Below are positions 27,101 to 35,863 of a stretch of DNA of 64,000 nucleotides, in pieces (the first letter of the stretch is position 1; each line of letters starts with the position of its first letter). Source of the stretch: Dongia_A sp039808885. GTDB lineage: Bacteria > Pseudomonadota > Alphaproteobacteria > Dongiales > Dongiaceae. The translations under genes were made by a program, and so were the position numbers. The stretch spans positions 62,001-126,000 of the forward strand of contig JBDHTX010000009.1 in the NCBI GenBank assembly GCA_039808885.1. The letters run 5' to 3'. A model generated the notes under the pieces. That model did not search any database. It saw only the letters and a program-made list of their open reading frames with translations, and was not told where the DNA came from.

Positions 27101-28119
27101 CGGTGGCCGACCCCTATATGACTCTCGTCGGCTACTTCAACTCGCTGCGAGAACTCGGAGGGATGAAGCGTCTGGCCGAAGACGACGTCCAAACGCGTTC
27201 CTTCCGTGTCGATATGAGCCTGGTGGACCGACCGGGGCTCGCGCAGCGGCGGGTCGAGGAAATCAGCGAACTGACGTCGCGCGTCTCCAGTCAGGACATT
27301 CCGAGATACCTCGATCAGCTCGAGGTTCCTTTCGATGGCACCTTCGACCCGGCACTAGGCAAATGGGTGACCAACAGGAAGCCAGGGGAGGCCCGGCCGA
27401 TCGATGCCGTTCTCGCCACGAACATGCTGTCGGTCGGTGTCGACGTGAATCGTCTCGGAGTGATGGTCGTAAACGGCCAACCCAAGGGAACGGCCGAGTA
27501 CATCCAGGCGACCAGCCGTGTGGGCCGAACGCCGCCAGGACTGGTGGCCACTGTGCTGACTTGGGCGCGGCCTCGGGACTTGTCGCATTACGAGACCTTC
27601 GAGCATTACCACGCGACCTTCTATCAGCACGTCGAAGCTCAATCCGTCACCCCGTTCTCGCCGCGGGCGTTGGACCGAGGGCTCACCGGCGCGATGCTCT
27701 CCATCATGCGTCACTCCTACGATCCCTTCGCGGCAAATGACGGCGCTGGCGCCATGAACAGTCCGAGCCGCAAAGAGATGTTGGATACAATAGGCGCCGT
27801 CGCCGCTCGCACGTGGGAAGTCACGGAAGACTCGGGGAAGAAGACCCTAACCGAAGCCGAGATGAAGAGCCGCGCTGACGATTGGGCCAATGAAGCGGGC
27901 GTCGGCGGCCGCACGCTCGTCTACCAGAAGCACGGCGCAGGACCCACCGCCTATCCGCTGCTTTCGGCGCCGGGCATCAAGCCTTGGACCGATTGGACGG
28001 TCCCGATGTCCATGCGCGAAGTCGAGCCTGGTGTCAGGCTCGTGATGGAGGACGACCGTTCGACGAGTGATCCGACTTGGAGACCACGGGTGACGCAGCC
28101 CCAAGAGGATCAGCAATGA
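24136..28119 (+). CDS. drmA: DrmA: DISARM helicase
   Basis: Core DISARM protein, 1327 residues with the start at ATG 24136 (ATGAGTGA overlap with drmMI, AAGAGG ahead of it). Superfamily 2 motifs: Walker A FPTGGGKTEAY (Lys617), DEFH box (867-870) in IIQDEFHLISGPLG, motif III STATVRRA, a late motif AVLATNMLSVGVDV and motif VI IQATSRVGRTPPG. In DISARM, DrmA works with DrmB on incoming DNA and is thought to recognise DNA with a 5' overhang. The N-terminal 550 residues form the extended region found in DrmA. A four-cysteine pair (CPWCGSE ... CGDKLGGC) inside the helicase suggests a zinc-binding insert. Confidence 0.92.
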   Translation: MSELPVIAQRQSWIIRGELTPTRYAVRIGLGPTDESAVAPGDWAVVVGSDDSVRIVGRLLRIRSDSDVRTIYFDQFQAVEPAVTLTALGLTAPSAPATRLPWGDFLRVLPLLGAASPDAVPLIQDVIYVRDLLELSVRDDLLGPAEGPHELIKDMSVRDRYLVGKLAPRRPDEDQAARVEPASAAEEAGDLEDERAAPLHEPGAEFASASGRVEPEDDALDEIDTTNNQSLVPSSMGLTFCVAPDVGKLAVDARWGRYERVPNDEHDIVKTRKNRQTGHEEQVKVRVWQRIPCGGVVTVPLVDGPIKPSTPDPDQPDVRLQGTVRTNNKGERLVTLFLVNGQLEPDENKDRAWLFQPEITVEAPEDHGDRSVFRRRPSNEVVVDDPERDRLALIYRNRLEFAVGHGVSVHADTTPEDPTKAHRVRTEIIPRYEVAVTETPGLDPRDRPAMRRMVDEGWLDMKRLAEMAPDALRDALSCLVDDYAVWIGEQKTRLGSEITGFDDPGKDVIQRCEEILRRLREGMDTLFADPKAMEAFRFANRSMAMQRVRSIYALKRRRNEAVDVTTLDVPKNRSWRPFQLAFLLLSIPSLADPIHPDRTKPVEAFADLLWFPTGGGKTEAYLGVAAFAMAMRRLKNDLGGLDASRGLAVIMRYTLRLLTLQQFQRATTLLCAMEVIRRADDKTWGKEPFTLGLWVGNRVTPGTIEASHQAVEAIRNNDRNKAGIASPAQLTSCPWCGSEISGGRDIEVDRIAGRTLIHCGDKLGGCDFSKAKSTGQPHPGLPVKVVDEEIYHRPPTMMIATVDKFAMMAWRPEVRNLFGRVEQECGRHGLLWPSHDCGTGHRARGAYPAASVKPVRAIRPPDLIIQDEFHLISGPLGTMVGLYETAVDELSSWVLGDEKVRPKVVASTATVRRADDQVRNVFMRRISVFPPSGLDVEDNFFSVQRPIREKPGRRYMGICAPGSSRPAVLIRTYTAFLTAAQALFDRFGPVADPYMTLVGYFNSLRELGGMKRLAEDDVQTRSFRVDMSLVDRPGLAQRRVEEISELTSRVSSQDIPRYLDQLEVPFDGTFDPALGKWVTNRKPGEARPIDAVLATNMLSVGVDVNRLGVMVVNGQPKGTAEYIQATSRVGRTPPGLVATVLTWARPRDLSHYETFEHYHATFYQHVEAQSVTPFSPRALDRGLTGAMLSIMRHSYDPFAANDGAGAMNSPSRKEMLDTIGAVAARTWEVTEDSGKKTLTEAEMKSRADDWANEAGVGGRTLVYQKHGAGPTAYPLLSAPGIKPWTDWTVPMSMREVEPGVRLVMEDDRSTSDPTWRPRVTQPQEDQQ

Positions 28120-29957
28120 GCAGGACACCCGTAGGAGAAATTCGACCGAGCCAGTTGCTTTGGACCTACGGCCCGGGTGCCTTGATCGACCTCCCGAACA
28201 TGTCGGTGGTCACGATGGGGATCGACCGCTGGGAAAAGGACAGGTGTCAGCCGATACAAGAGGCACGGTTGCTCGCCAACGTCCGGGGCGTGCTCGGACC
28301 CCAAGTCGAATCACTGCGTATGCCGCCCGTGGGCGAGAGGGAAATCGCCGACCCGTTTTCGGCCGCCGCGCTGATAGGCGTGCCCGTAAAGCCCTTCCCG
28401 CGGTGGCTGCGCTGCGTCAAATGTGGGCTGCTATCACCCTATGACGCCGGCTTGTTCAAGCTGAAGGAAAATAGATATCGCCCTGAACTGACGCGTTTCG
28501 TCCATGAGGGTTGCCGCGGCTCGAACAATGATCAGCGAGCACGAGATGCCGACGCCGTTCCGGCCCGCTTTCTGATGGCTTGTCGCGCCGGGCATTTGGA
28601 CGATTTTGCGTGGCATTGGTTCGTTCATGGCGGTCCGAGCGATTGTCGAGCAACGCTGAGATTCTTTGAGAGCGGCGCTTCGCTTCAGACCGAGAATCTG
28701 TGGGTCAAATGTGATGGCTGCGGCGCCTCGAAGAACATGGCCCAAGCGTTTGGACAGGCTGGTCGCGACAATCTCCCTGGCTGCCGGGGAAGGCATCCGC
28801 ACGTCGATCGCTTCGACGATGATTGCTCCGAAGAGCCGCGCGCCATTCTGCTTGGCGCCACCAATAGCTGGTTCCCGGTGACCTTATCGGTCCTCGCCAT
28901 CCCGCAAACCGGTAACCCCTTGGCCCAACTCGTCGGAGACGGCTGGACTTTTTTTGAAGACGTCTCGTCTCCTGATGAGGTCGGTTTCGTCGTCAAGACG
29001 CTCAAGAAGACCGCACAGCTTCCCGGCATCGAGCAGTTCACGAACGATCAGATATGGGCTGCCATAGAAGCCCACCGGAATGGAGCGGCGGACGTCGGCC
29101 AAAGTGATCTCAAGGGTCCGGAGTGGGATGTCCTCACCGCCGAGAATCCGCCGACCGACTATCCACATTTCATGAGCAAGAAGGTCGGAGTTCCACCGGG
29201 CCTCGAAACGACGATCACACGCGTGCTGCTCTTGGAACGGCTGCGCGAGGTGAATGCACTGCTGGGATTCACGCGTGTCGAATCTCCCGACGAAGGAACA
29301 GGGGACGCCGCCGCGCCACGTGCTCCGCTCGGGCGTTCGGCTCCCGATTGGGTGCCGGCAACCCAGGTCCATGGCGAGGGAATTTTCATTCGCTTCGACT
29401 CCGACGCCCTGAAATCATGGACGAACAAGGATGCGGTCAAGTCGCTCGACGCCCGTTTGCGCACGGGGCATCGCGGGTGGCGCCATAAGCGAAATCTGGA
29501 TCCGAATGAGGGCTATCCTGGCGCACGATATGTGATGCTCCACACGCTCGCGCACATGCTGATTAGGGAATTGGCCCTTGAGTGCGGTTACAATGCCGCC
29601 AGCATTCGCGAGCGGATTTATGCCGAAGTCGACGGCGACGAGGATCAAGCTGGCTTCCTCATCTACACCGCTGCCGCCGACTCTGACGGAACGCTCGGTG
29701 GACTGGTCGAATTGGGCAAACCCGAGAACCTCGGGCGGTTGCTTCACCAAGCTCTGGATCGCGCGCATATCTGCGCGTCCGATCCTTTGTGCTCCGAGCA
29801 CGACCCTAGCAAGGATCAGTCGCTGCATGGGGCGGCTTGTCACGCGTGTTCGTTCGTTTCGGAGACATCCTGCGAACGAGGCAATCGCCATCTGGATCGC
29901 GCCTTGGTGGTTCCCACGTTGGAAAATCCCGACGCTGCCTTCTTCGGGAGCTCGTGA
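28116..29957 (+). CDS. drmB: DrmB: DUF1998 protein of DISARM
   Basis: 613 residues; ATG 28116 overlaps the drmA stop (ATGA). The N-terminus EIRPSQLLWTYGPGALIDLP is characteristic of DrmB. The C-terminal DUF1998 domain is clear: MLHTLAHMLIRELALECGYN, then GFLIYTAAADSDGTLGGLVE and the cysteine-rich end LHGAACHACSFVSETSCERG. Further cysteine pairs earlier (LRCVKCGLL, VKCDGCGAS) probably bind zinc. DrmB forms a complex with DrmA and is required for defence. The gene is fully open. Confidence 0.92.
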   Translation: MSRTPVGEIRPSQLLWTYGPGALIDLPNMSVVTMGIDRWEKDRCQPIQEARLLANVRGVLGPQVESLRMPPVGEREIADPFSAAALIGVPVKPFPRWLRCVKCGLLSPYDAGLFKLKENRYRPELTRFVHEGCRGSNNDQRARDADAVPARFLMACRAGHLDDFAWHWFVHGGPSDCRATLRFFESGASLQTENLWVKCDGCGASKNMAQAFGQAGRDNLPGCRGRHPHVDRFDDDCSEEPRAILLGATNSWFPVTLSVLAIPQTGNPLAQLVGDGWTFFEDVSSPDEVGFVVKTLKKTAQLPGIEQFTNDQIWAAIEAHRNGAADVGQSDLKGPEWDVLTAENPPTDYPHFMSKKVGVPPGLETTITRVLLLERLREVNALLGFTRVESPDEGTGDAAAPRAPLGRSAPDWVPATQVHGEGIFIRFDSDALKSWTNKDAVKSLDARLRTGHRGWRHKRNLDPNEGYPGARYVMLHTLAHMLIRELALECGYNAASIRERIYAEVDGDEDQAGFLIYTAAADSDGTLGGLVELGKPENLGRLLHQALDRAHICASDPLCSEHDPSKDQSLHGAACHACSFVSETSCERGNRHLDRALVVPTLENPDAAFFGSS

Positions 29958-30718
29958 TGGCACCGCTCCTGCAAGCGGTCTCAGAACTCGTGGCCATGCT
30001 TTCGCCGTCGAAGATCGAAGCGATCGCGTCGCGACTCCGCGGGACCGCTCCATCAGAACGGGATCGCGGGCTGCATCAGATGGTCGGCACGCCGGCTGCA
30101 CGCGCCGCTCTGGATTCTCTCATCAGCATGTGGGAGCAATCTGCCCTTCCCGGCGATGTCGTGGCTGGAATCTTGATTGGTGCCGCTCACGCCCGGCTGC
30201 AGGCGCAACGCGATAGCAGCGTCGAATTGGTTTGGACTGGCCCGACGACACCGTTCGTGGCTACCCGACGCACCGAGCAGGTGCTTTTGGATCTGATCCA
30301 GCGTGCGAAGACGGAACTCTTCATCGTCAGCTTCGTCGCCTATGACGTCCCGTCAATCATCGCCGCGATCAATTCGGCGATCGATCGGGGCGTCGAAACC
30401 CGAATTCTCGTGGAGGCTTCATTGACTCAGGGCGGCAGCTTGCTTGTCGATCCTGTGGCGACGATGAGAGGCTGCGTTCCCTCAGCTCTGCTGTACGCAT
30501 GGACCGACCGACCGCATCCATTCACCAACGGCCGGGTGCATGCAAAGGTGGCCGTGGCCGACGACAGCATCGCATTCCTGACGAGTGCGAACCTCACCGG
30601 CCACGCGCTCGAAAAGAACATGGAGGCTGGCATCTTCGTCACAGGCGGGCACATTCCAGTCAGCTTACGGGCGCATCTCCACGCATTGGTCGAAACGAAG
30701 GTCATTCGCCCGGTCTGA
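29957..30718 (+). CDS. drmC: DrmC: phospholipase-D-family protein of DISARM
   Basis: 253-residue PLD-superfamily protein. The HKD signature is VHAKVAVADDSIAFLTSANL (His, Lys, then Asp/Ser/Asn), preceded by a nuclease-like core with RTEQVLLDLIQRAKTELFIV. One HKD is present, so an active enzyme would work as a dimer. DrmC is the third core DISARM component, although some studied systems defend without it. ATG 29957 shares a base with the drmB stop (TGATG). It ends 53 bp from the convergent Argonaute gene; no strong terminator is evident between them. Confidence 0.9.
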   Translation: MAPLLQAVSELVAMLSPSKIEAIASRLRGTAPSERDRGLHQMVGTPAARAALDSLISMWEQSALPGDVVAGILIGAAHARLQAQRDSSVELVWTGPTTPFVATRRTEQVLLDLIQRAKTELFIVSFVAYDVPSIIAAINSAIDRGVETRILVEASLTQGGSLLVDPVATMRGCVPSALLYAWTDRPHPFTNGRVHAKVAVADDSIAFLTSANLTGHALEKNMEAGIFVTGGHIPVSLRAHLHALVETKVIRPV

Positions 30719-30771
30719 TCATACCGTTCCGCGTATCGCTGCCCGACCTTCACCGCTAAGAGATGTTGCGG

Positions 30772-32202
30772 CTACATGAAAAGGCGAACTGGATAGGAGT
30801 GTGGCTCCAGCTTCGGCATACGCTTGACGATCGTGGCGAGTGTCCCGGCGAAATTTAGGGTGACCGGTAGCCGATCATACGGTCCGTCGTTGTTCCAGTC
30901 CATTTTGGTCAACGCCAGCGTCTCCCGACAAAGATCGTCCATCGGACCCAAACCAGCGTGCCGAACCAGCATCAACGGCTCGGGCGTTCCCTTCCCCTCC
31001 TTGTAATAGTCCTTGCCACCCGCGACTTCGGGAAGGTTACCCTGCGTCCACAGCAGAGCCTCGTGCGGGCCGAGCTGAAATGTCGTGCCGCGCCGACACG
31101 GATAGCCATGCGGTTGCTGTGGCTTCTGGATCAGGATGCCCCGCCACCCACACCTCTGCTGGACGTGAACCAGCTCGATGTTGTCGGCGTTGGGGAAGGC
31201 ATCGAATACGCCTTCGACTTCCTCATCACGGAACTCGGTATTCTTGTGGACCACGATGCGTTTCGGCGGATCACCCGAATGCTTGCGCTGATAGATGGCA
31301 AGGCTACGCGTCATCACCTTCAGCATCTGTTCCCGGCGCAGAAATGGGTTCTTCCCGAACATCTTGACGCCGTCTGCTTCATAGGCGACGAATTCCAGTC
31401 CCGATCCCTCGGCATCGAACACTTGGCTACAGCAAATGGCGAACCGCGTATCCCGTCCGTCGCCAGCTCGCAGAGCGTAGTCGATGCCGATGAACGCCGC
31501 GCCGGGATCGGCGTCTGCGAGCACCCAAGGCACACCACCGGCCTTCGTGTAGAGCGCAATTCCCAGCCGCCAGGCGACGCTGCATCGGCAGAAATAGTCG
31601 AGCGCACTTACATCCCGTAGAAACTGCACGCAGATTCCTTCGGAGGCCGCGTAGGCCTTCACATAATCGTGTAGATCGAAATCATCACCGACCGGCCCGC
31701 GAAACCCGGTCTTCCATTCCTCGGTGAGCAAAATAACGACGACATCGAAAGCGTCGCGAAGGTTACGCAGTGCGAAAAGCGCCTGGGTCAGCGCCTCGGC
31801 AAAAACGATATGCGGCGTAGGTGAGGCCGCTATGCGATCGGAAAGGTCCGCCGGCAACTCAATGCTGGTGCCTGTCGCCCCACGAGTGAGGCGAACTCCA
31901 AAGATACTCTCGAAGCCGCGATACTGGGGCAGATAGGCCTTGCGTTCACGGGGTTGGTGAACCTGCTCCAATTCGCGGATCTGCCCCACCAGACGATCGG
32001 TCTGGCCAGCAGGCGCGATCATTCCGATCCGGATGGGGTTGGAGACGGCCGAAAGTTTGTCTTTGCTGTAAGGGCCGAAGCGTAACAAGCCTTCCATGGG
32101 ATGGACATCGACATCGCGCTGATCCTTCGAGCCGAAGCGCAGCCGCGGCTCTTGCAGAACGATGTGACCCGGCAGGCAGTAGGGCTTGGCCTCGGCGTTC
32201 AT
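30772..32202 (-). CDS. short prokaryotic Argonaute (MID-PIWI)
   Basis: 476 residues, the normal length of short Argonautes, which have only MID and PIWI domains. They use a guide to detect foreign nucleic acid but cannot cut it. MID features appear near residues 140-250 (LLTEEWKTGFRGPVGDDFDL, YVKAYAASEGICVQFLRD). The PIWI half contains SVAWRLGIALYTKAGGVPWV, FIGIDYAL, KRIVVHKNTEF and a terminal DGPYDRLPVTLNFAGTLATI. The catalytic tetrad is not complete, as expected. It is the second gene of a two-gene operon, overlapping SIR2-APAZ by ATGA; together they form a SPARSA-type system. The family call is strong; triggering target and guide type are not visible. Confidence 0.9.
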   Translation of the reverse strand: MNAEAKPYCLPGHIVLQEPRLRFGSKDQRDVDVHPMEGLLRFGPYSKDKLSAVSNPIRIGMIAPAGQTDRLVGQIRELEQVHQPRERKAYLPQYRGFESIFGVRLTRGATGTSIELPADLSDRIAASPTPHIVFAEALTQALFALRNLRDAFDVVVILLTEEWKTGFRGPVGDDFDLHDYVKAYAASEGICVQFLRDVSALDYFCRCSVAWRLGIALYTKAGGVPWVLADADPGAAFIGIDYALRAGDGRDTRFAICCSQVFDAEGSGLEFVAYEADGVKMFGKNPFLRREQMLKVMTRSLAIYQRKHSGDPPKRIVVHKNTEFRDEEVEGVFDAFPNADNIELVHVQQRCGWRGILIQKPQQPHGYPCRRGTTFQLGPHEALLWTQGNLPEVAGGKDYYKEGKGTPEPLMLVRHAGLGPMDDLCRETLALTKMDWNNDGPYDRLPVTLNFAGTLATIVKRMPKLEPHSYPVRLFM

Positions 32203-34019
32203 GGGCGTCCCACCCCGCTGAACCCCGATGTCCGCAGAAGTTCGAATTCAGCATCGACACCGTCGCCGATATCGAAGGCTCGTAACCTCACGCTCTGGCC
32301 CTTGCCGATGATCAATGTGATCCATCCGTCGAGCAGGGCGTTGGCGTGACGGTTGTGCCGCCGGGCGCGACGCTCCCGAACGAACTCACGAACCAGTTCT
32401 ACATGTTCTTCCGGCGTCTCCTCGGGAATATCGGTTATGATCGTCGGTTCGAGGAGAAGCCAAAGGCGATCGAATCGATGGTCGACGCGCAATCCACATG
32501 CTTCGGTCCACCCGATCTGCGTGCCCGAAACCGTGCCGGCGAGCCGGTCGACGGGTTTGACACGATCGGCGCCGAAGATCGAAGGCTGCACCTGCCGAGC
32601 ATCTGGGACGAGAAAGAACCTCCGCCCCCTGCGCTGCAAAGTCACGCCAGGACACTTGCCGAGCGCGCGAAACAAGGCGTCGCGGACGATCGCTCGTTCT
32701 CCCGTTTCCTTGACGAGACGCCGGGACGCCAGTGGGTGGGTATCGAACACCTTGATCGCGAACGGTTCGAAGGTCTTTCGAACATCGGTGTCGCGTCCGA
32801 AGGCGAGCACCCCATCACGTATTCTATGTGCATCGATATCTACGCCCGCAGCACTAATCGCGTCCTGAATGTCCTGATAGCCACCGATCTGGCAATCCAC
32901 GAGGCGGCACAAGGCTGGCTGAGAGACCAGTGGAAGCGCGTTGGTTCGGATGGCAGGTGTGTTTCCCGTACTCGTGCGCGGTGTCGATTTCGCAAGTCGT
33001 GGACGTGTCGCACCTGCCAGGGCCTGCACCTTGTCCGCTGTCTGCGGCAAATAGCGCACGAGATCGGAGAAAAATTCGTCGAACGATTCGGTTTCGACGA
33101 AATGCGCCTCGACGCCCAGCACCCGAGCGCGTTGAAGTAGTGCATCAACCGCAGGATAAGGCTCATCCTGGCTCCGCTTGAACCAAAACAGCCCACCGGG
33201 GAAACCACGGCCCTCATCCAGGGCCTCGGTCAGCGCCTCGATGATCGAGGCATCGCGCCCGCTGTAACCCACCACGGCGAGCCCTTGGCGACGGCATGCA
33301 TCGATCAGATTGCGTCGCATCTCCACGTCCTGCGCACGCAATTCGGCATCGGTATTCTTCAGCGCGTCGGAGTGATAGTCGCCATGCAGCTTGCCATAGA
33401 CTGGCCAACGCCCCTCATCATAGGCGCGTCGGAATTTCTCGGGCTCACCGAGATCGGCCGCGACCAGACACCCTGTGCTTCCCAAAACCTGAGCGGCTGC
33501 GTCCTCGACCGTTCGATCAAAGTTGGTCGTCCAGACGATGCGGCAGAGTTTCTCGCGCATCAGCAGGGCAAGAGCCAGATGACCGAATGAAGGCTTACCA
33601 CGACTGAGCAACTCGTCCAGGTAGGCCCGCCGGTCTTTTGCGGACGGATATGTCGCCTCGAAATAGGCAGAGTATTCTGTCTCCGACCCCGCCGGTGGAA
33701 GCTTGCCGATCGTATCGAAATGCGCTTGCAGCTTTCGTTGGACTACCACCTCCCCAATGTCGGTTATGGCGGATGGCGACAGCTTTTTCTGCGAACGGTA
33801 GAGTCGCTGCTTGAAGTCCCAAATCATGTCGCCGGCCGTTTTAATGCCAGCCGAACGCGAAGCGCCCGCGCCTAGGAACCACATGATCTGCGAGCCTCTC
33901 AACTGGAAAAGCCGCAAGAACGAGGGCAGATCCAACCTTGAGGCAACTGCCAAGGATTCGACCGAGCTACCCCGGTCGACGGGAGGGGGGACGAGATCGT
34001 TGACGTTGGATCCGTGCAA
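32199..34019 (-). CDS. SIR2-APAZ effector of a SPARSA-type system
   Basis: 606 residues. The N-terminal SIR2 domain (about 45-300) has the NAD-binding FLGAGASRSAG (residues 48-58), TTNFD (Asn166) and GKLHGDY (His212), the residues expected in an active NADase. The C-terminal half is APAZ-like and should dock on the Argonaute. On target recognition such complexes deplete NAD(P)+ and kill or arrest the cell. The start is TTG 34019, about 11 nt after AAAGGA; an internal ATG (residue 46) would cut into the SIR2 fold. The pair is transcribed toward the DISARM operon, and its upstream region faces ardC. Confidence 0.9.
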   Translation of the reverse strand: MHGSNVNDLVPPPVDRGSSVESLAVASRLDLPSFLRLFQLRGSQIMWFLGAGASRSAGIKTAGDMIWDFKQRLYRSQKKLSPSAITDIGEVVVQRKLQAHFDTIGKLPPAGSETEYSAYFEATYPSAKDRRAYLDELLSRGKPSFGHLALALLMREKLCRIVWTTNFDRTVEDAAAQVLGSTGCLVAADLGEPEKFRRAYDEGRWPVYGKLHGDYHSDALKNTDAELRAQDVEMRRNLIDACRRQGLAVVGYSGRDASIIEALTEALDEGRGFPGGLFWFKRSQDEPYPAVDALLQRARVLGVEAHFVETESFDEFFSDLVRYLPQTADKVQALAGATRPRLAKSTPRTSTGNTPAIRTNALPLVSQPALCRLVDCQIGGYQDIQDAISAAGVDIDAHRIRDGVLAFGRDTDVRKTFEPFAIKVFDTHPLASRRLVKETGERAIVRDALFRALGKCPGVTLQRRGRRFFLVPDARQVQPSIFGADRVKPVDRLAGTVSGTQIGWTEACGLRVDHRFDRLWLLLEPTIITDIPEETPEEHVELVREFVRERRARRHNRHANALLDGWITLIIGKGQSVRLRAFDIGDGVDAEFELLRTSGFSGVGRP

Positions 34020-34308
34020 GCTCGAGGGCTTCCTTTCTCAAAAGCCACGACAAGGGAACGACCGTGCATCTCCGCTCAACGTAGCGAAGAATCGGGCACC
34101 ATAGGATATCCTAGCGGCGCGAGAACAAAAAGGAAACCAGAGACCTGGGCGTCGCTCGGGCCGGGCTGTCGGCAAAGCTGAAGCCCCGACAAGCGGGTCT
34201 TCCCCCTCCGGGCTTCGATCCCTGACGCGAGAATAGGGGCAAGTCGTACGCCGCGAATACGTTTCTGCGTCTCTACGCCTTTGAACGGGCGAGAGTGAGA
34301 GTGCGGAC
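34020..34308. promoter_or_regulatory. divergent regulatory region between SPARSA operon and ardC
   Basis: About 290 bp without a gene. It contains a perfect 12-bp palindrome TAGGATATCCTA at 34102-34113, about 85 bp upstream of the SIR2 start; it could be an operator or contain a -10 element for the minus-strand operon. The remaining sequence on the ardC side leads into the structured leader. Individual promoters were not resolved. Confidence 0.45.
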
Positions 34309-34373
34309 CGGGTTTGCCGTGACGGGTTGAGGGCTGGAGGAGAGGCCTCCGGCGCCCGTCGCGGAGACCCGCG
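34309..34373 (+). promoter_or_regulatory. structured leader of ardC, radC-RNA-like (copy A)
   Basis: Nested stems: CGGGT (34309-34313) with ACCCG (34367-34371); GACGGG (34321-34326) with CCCGTC (34355-34360); GCTGGAGG (34333-34340) with CCTCCGGC (34346-34353), loop AGAGG. The Shine-Dalgarno GCGGAG lies in an internal loop right before the ATG. The same plan recurs before the parB-like and strawberry-notch genes. It resembles the published radC RNA motif, which occurs in 5' leaders of antirestriction, methylase and integrase genes. Confidence 0.7.
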
Positions 34374-35336
34374 ATGTCTAGACATGCTGCTCGCGCCCGT
34401 TCCGGCTCCGACCGGACGAGCCTCTATGACGAAATCACAGGAAATATCCTCGCCGAGCTGGAAGCCGGGCGGCTACCCTGGGTCCAGCCATGGAGCACGG
34501 CGGCGGCCAATGCGCCCCTTGCCATGCCGAAAAACGCCGCCACGGGCCGGCAATATTCCGGCATCAATGTGCTGATCCTCTGGGGTGCCGTGATCGAACG
34601 TGGCTTCCCGAGCCAGAGTTGGCTGACTTTCCGTCAAGCCCTCTCACTCGGTGGAAATGTGCGCAAGGGCGAACGTGGAACAACGGTCGTCTATGCCGAT
34701 CGCTTCGTCCCCGACGATCAGAAGCAGCGTGCCCGCGAAACCGGGGAGGAAGCGCAGGCGATCCCGTTCCTGAAGCGCTTCACGGTTTTCAACCTGGCAC
34801 AATGCGAGGGCTTGCCTGACGACCTCGCCGCAGTCGCGCCGCCGCCCGCGCCCGGCCTGATCGAGCCAAGGGTCGAGGCGCTCATCAAGGCAAGCGGAAT
34901 CGACTTCCGCATCGGCGGCGACCGCGCCTTCTATATGCCAGCGCTCGACTATGTCATGGTCCCGCCGCCCCAGGCATTCTTCGAGCCGATCAACTGGCAT
35001 CGAACGGCGCTGCATGAATGCTCCCACGCCAGTGGGGCGCCGCACCGCCTGAACCGCGATCTCTCGGGCTCCTTCGGTTCCCGGAAGTACGCCTTCGAGG
35101 AGCTGGTCGCCGAGATTTCAGCGGCGTTTTGCTGTGCTGCTCTTGGCATCGTGCCGACCGTGCGCCACGCCGATTACATCGGTTCCTGGGCCGAGGTCCT
35201 GCGCGAGGACAATCGCGCCATCGTCCGCGCGGCGTCGCAGGCCAGCAAGGCCGCCGATTGGCTGCTAAGTTTCGTGCCGGAGGATGAACCGCTTGCTCCG
35301 GTCTCCGCCGACACTCGCGAGCGGGAGGCAGCCTGA
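34374..35336 (+). CDS. ardC: ArdC-type antirestriction protein with zincin-like domain
   Basis: 320 residues. The N-terminal half is the ArdC single-strand-DNA-binding domain (SLYDEITGNILAELEAGRLP, W..PW, then NAATGRQYSGINVLILW, and VRKGERGTTVVYADRF). The C-terminal half is a zincin-like metallopeptidase domain with HECSH (214-218) and a later Glu in FEELVAEISAAF as third metal ligand. ArdC proteins protect incoming conjugative DNA from restriction and are typically made early after transfer. It overlaps the next gene (TGATG). Confidence 0.92.
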   Translation: MSRHAARARSGSDRTSLYDEITGNILAELEAGRLPWVQPWSTAAANAPLAMPKNAATGRQYSGINVLILWGAVIERGFPSQSWLTFRQALSLGGNVRKGERGTTVVYADRFVPDDQKQRARETGEEAQAIPFLKRFTVFNLAQCEGLPDDLAAVAPPPAPGLIEPRVEALIKASGIDFRIGGDRAFYMPALDYVMVPPPQAFFEPINWHRTALHECSHASGAPHRLNRDLSGSFGSRKYAFEELVAEISAAFCCAALGIVPTVRHADYIGSWAEVLREDNRAIVRAASQASKAADWLLSFVPEDEPLAPVSADTREREAA

Positions 35337-35863
35337 TGCGCGCGCCGTCTCCATCGCGCCGGCGAGGCCACCGGCAGAAGGCTGCGTCATCCCCCGCGGC
35401 CGGTCATGCGTCCGCGCCGGTGCGCAGCTCCCCCACACGCTGGCGAGGGAAATATCTCTTCGACAATGCGGTTGAGTTCCTTGCCGGGGCACATCGCCTG
35501 CATGCGGCGGGCGATTCCCATTCGCGCGAGGTCCTTTTTCACCTCATCGGATGCGCTGTCGAGCTGTCGCTGAAATCCTACCTGCATTTCCGGGGGTGGA
35601 ACGATGACCGGTGCCGCCATGAAGTCCGGCACGATCTGGTCAAGGCATTGGCCGCCGCGGAACGGCTCGGTTTTCATCGGCGCCACCCGGACATGCGGAT
35701 GCTGACGCGGATCTTGTCGCCCTATTATCGCTGTCATCGCATCCGTGAGCTGGCGAAGCGCGACCCGGCGCCGATCTCGCCCGAACGGGCGCTCCGGGCG
35801 GCCGAGGGACTGCTCGACGATGTCCTGGCCGCCGTGGCGGAGCGTCCCCGTCCCAAGGGCTGA
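35336..35863 (+). CDS. HEPN-like helical protein downstream of ardC
   Basis: 175 residues starting at the ATG that overlaps the ardC stop. The first ~40 residues are basic and disordered. The rest is a helical bundle: GKYLFDNAVEFLAGAHRLHA, VLFHLIGCAVELSLKSYLHF, then RCRHEVRHDLVKALAAAERL with the HDL element often seen in HEPN domains. A typical R-x4-6-H active site is not obvious, so it may be non-catalytic. Proteins of this look often accompany ardC in ICEs. Function unknown. Confidence 0.65.
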   Translation: MRAPSPSRRRGHRQKAASSPAAGHASAPVRSSPTRWRGKYLFDNAVEFLAGAHRLHAAGDSHSREVLFHLIGCAVELSLKSYLHFRGWNDDRCRHEVRHDLVKALAAAERLGFHRRHPDMRMLTRILSPYYRCHRIRELAKRDPAPISPERALRAAEGLLDDVLAAVAERPRPKG

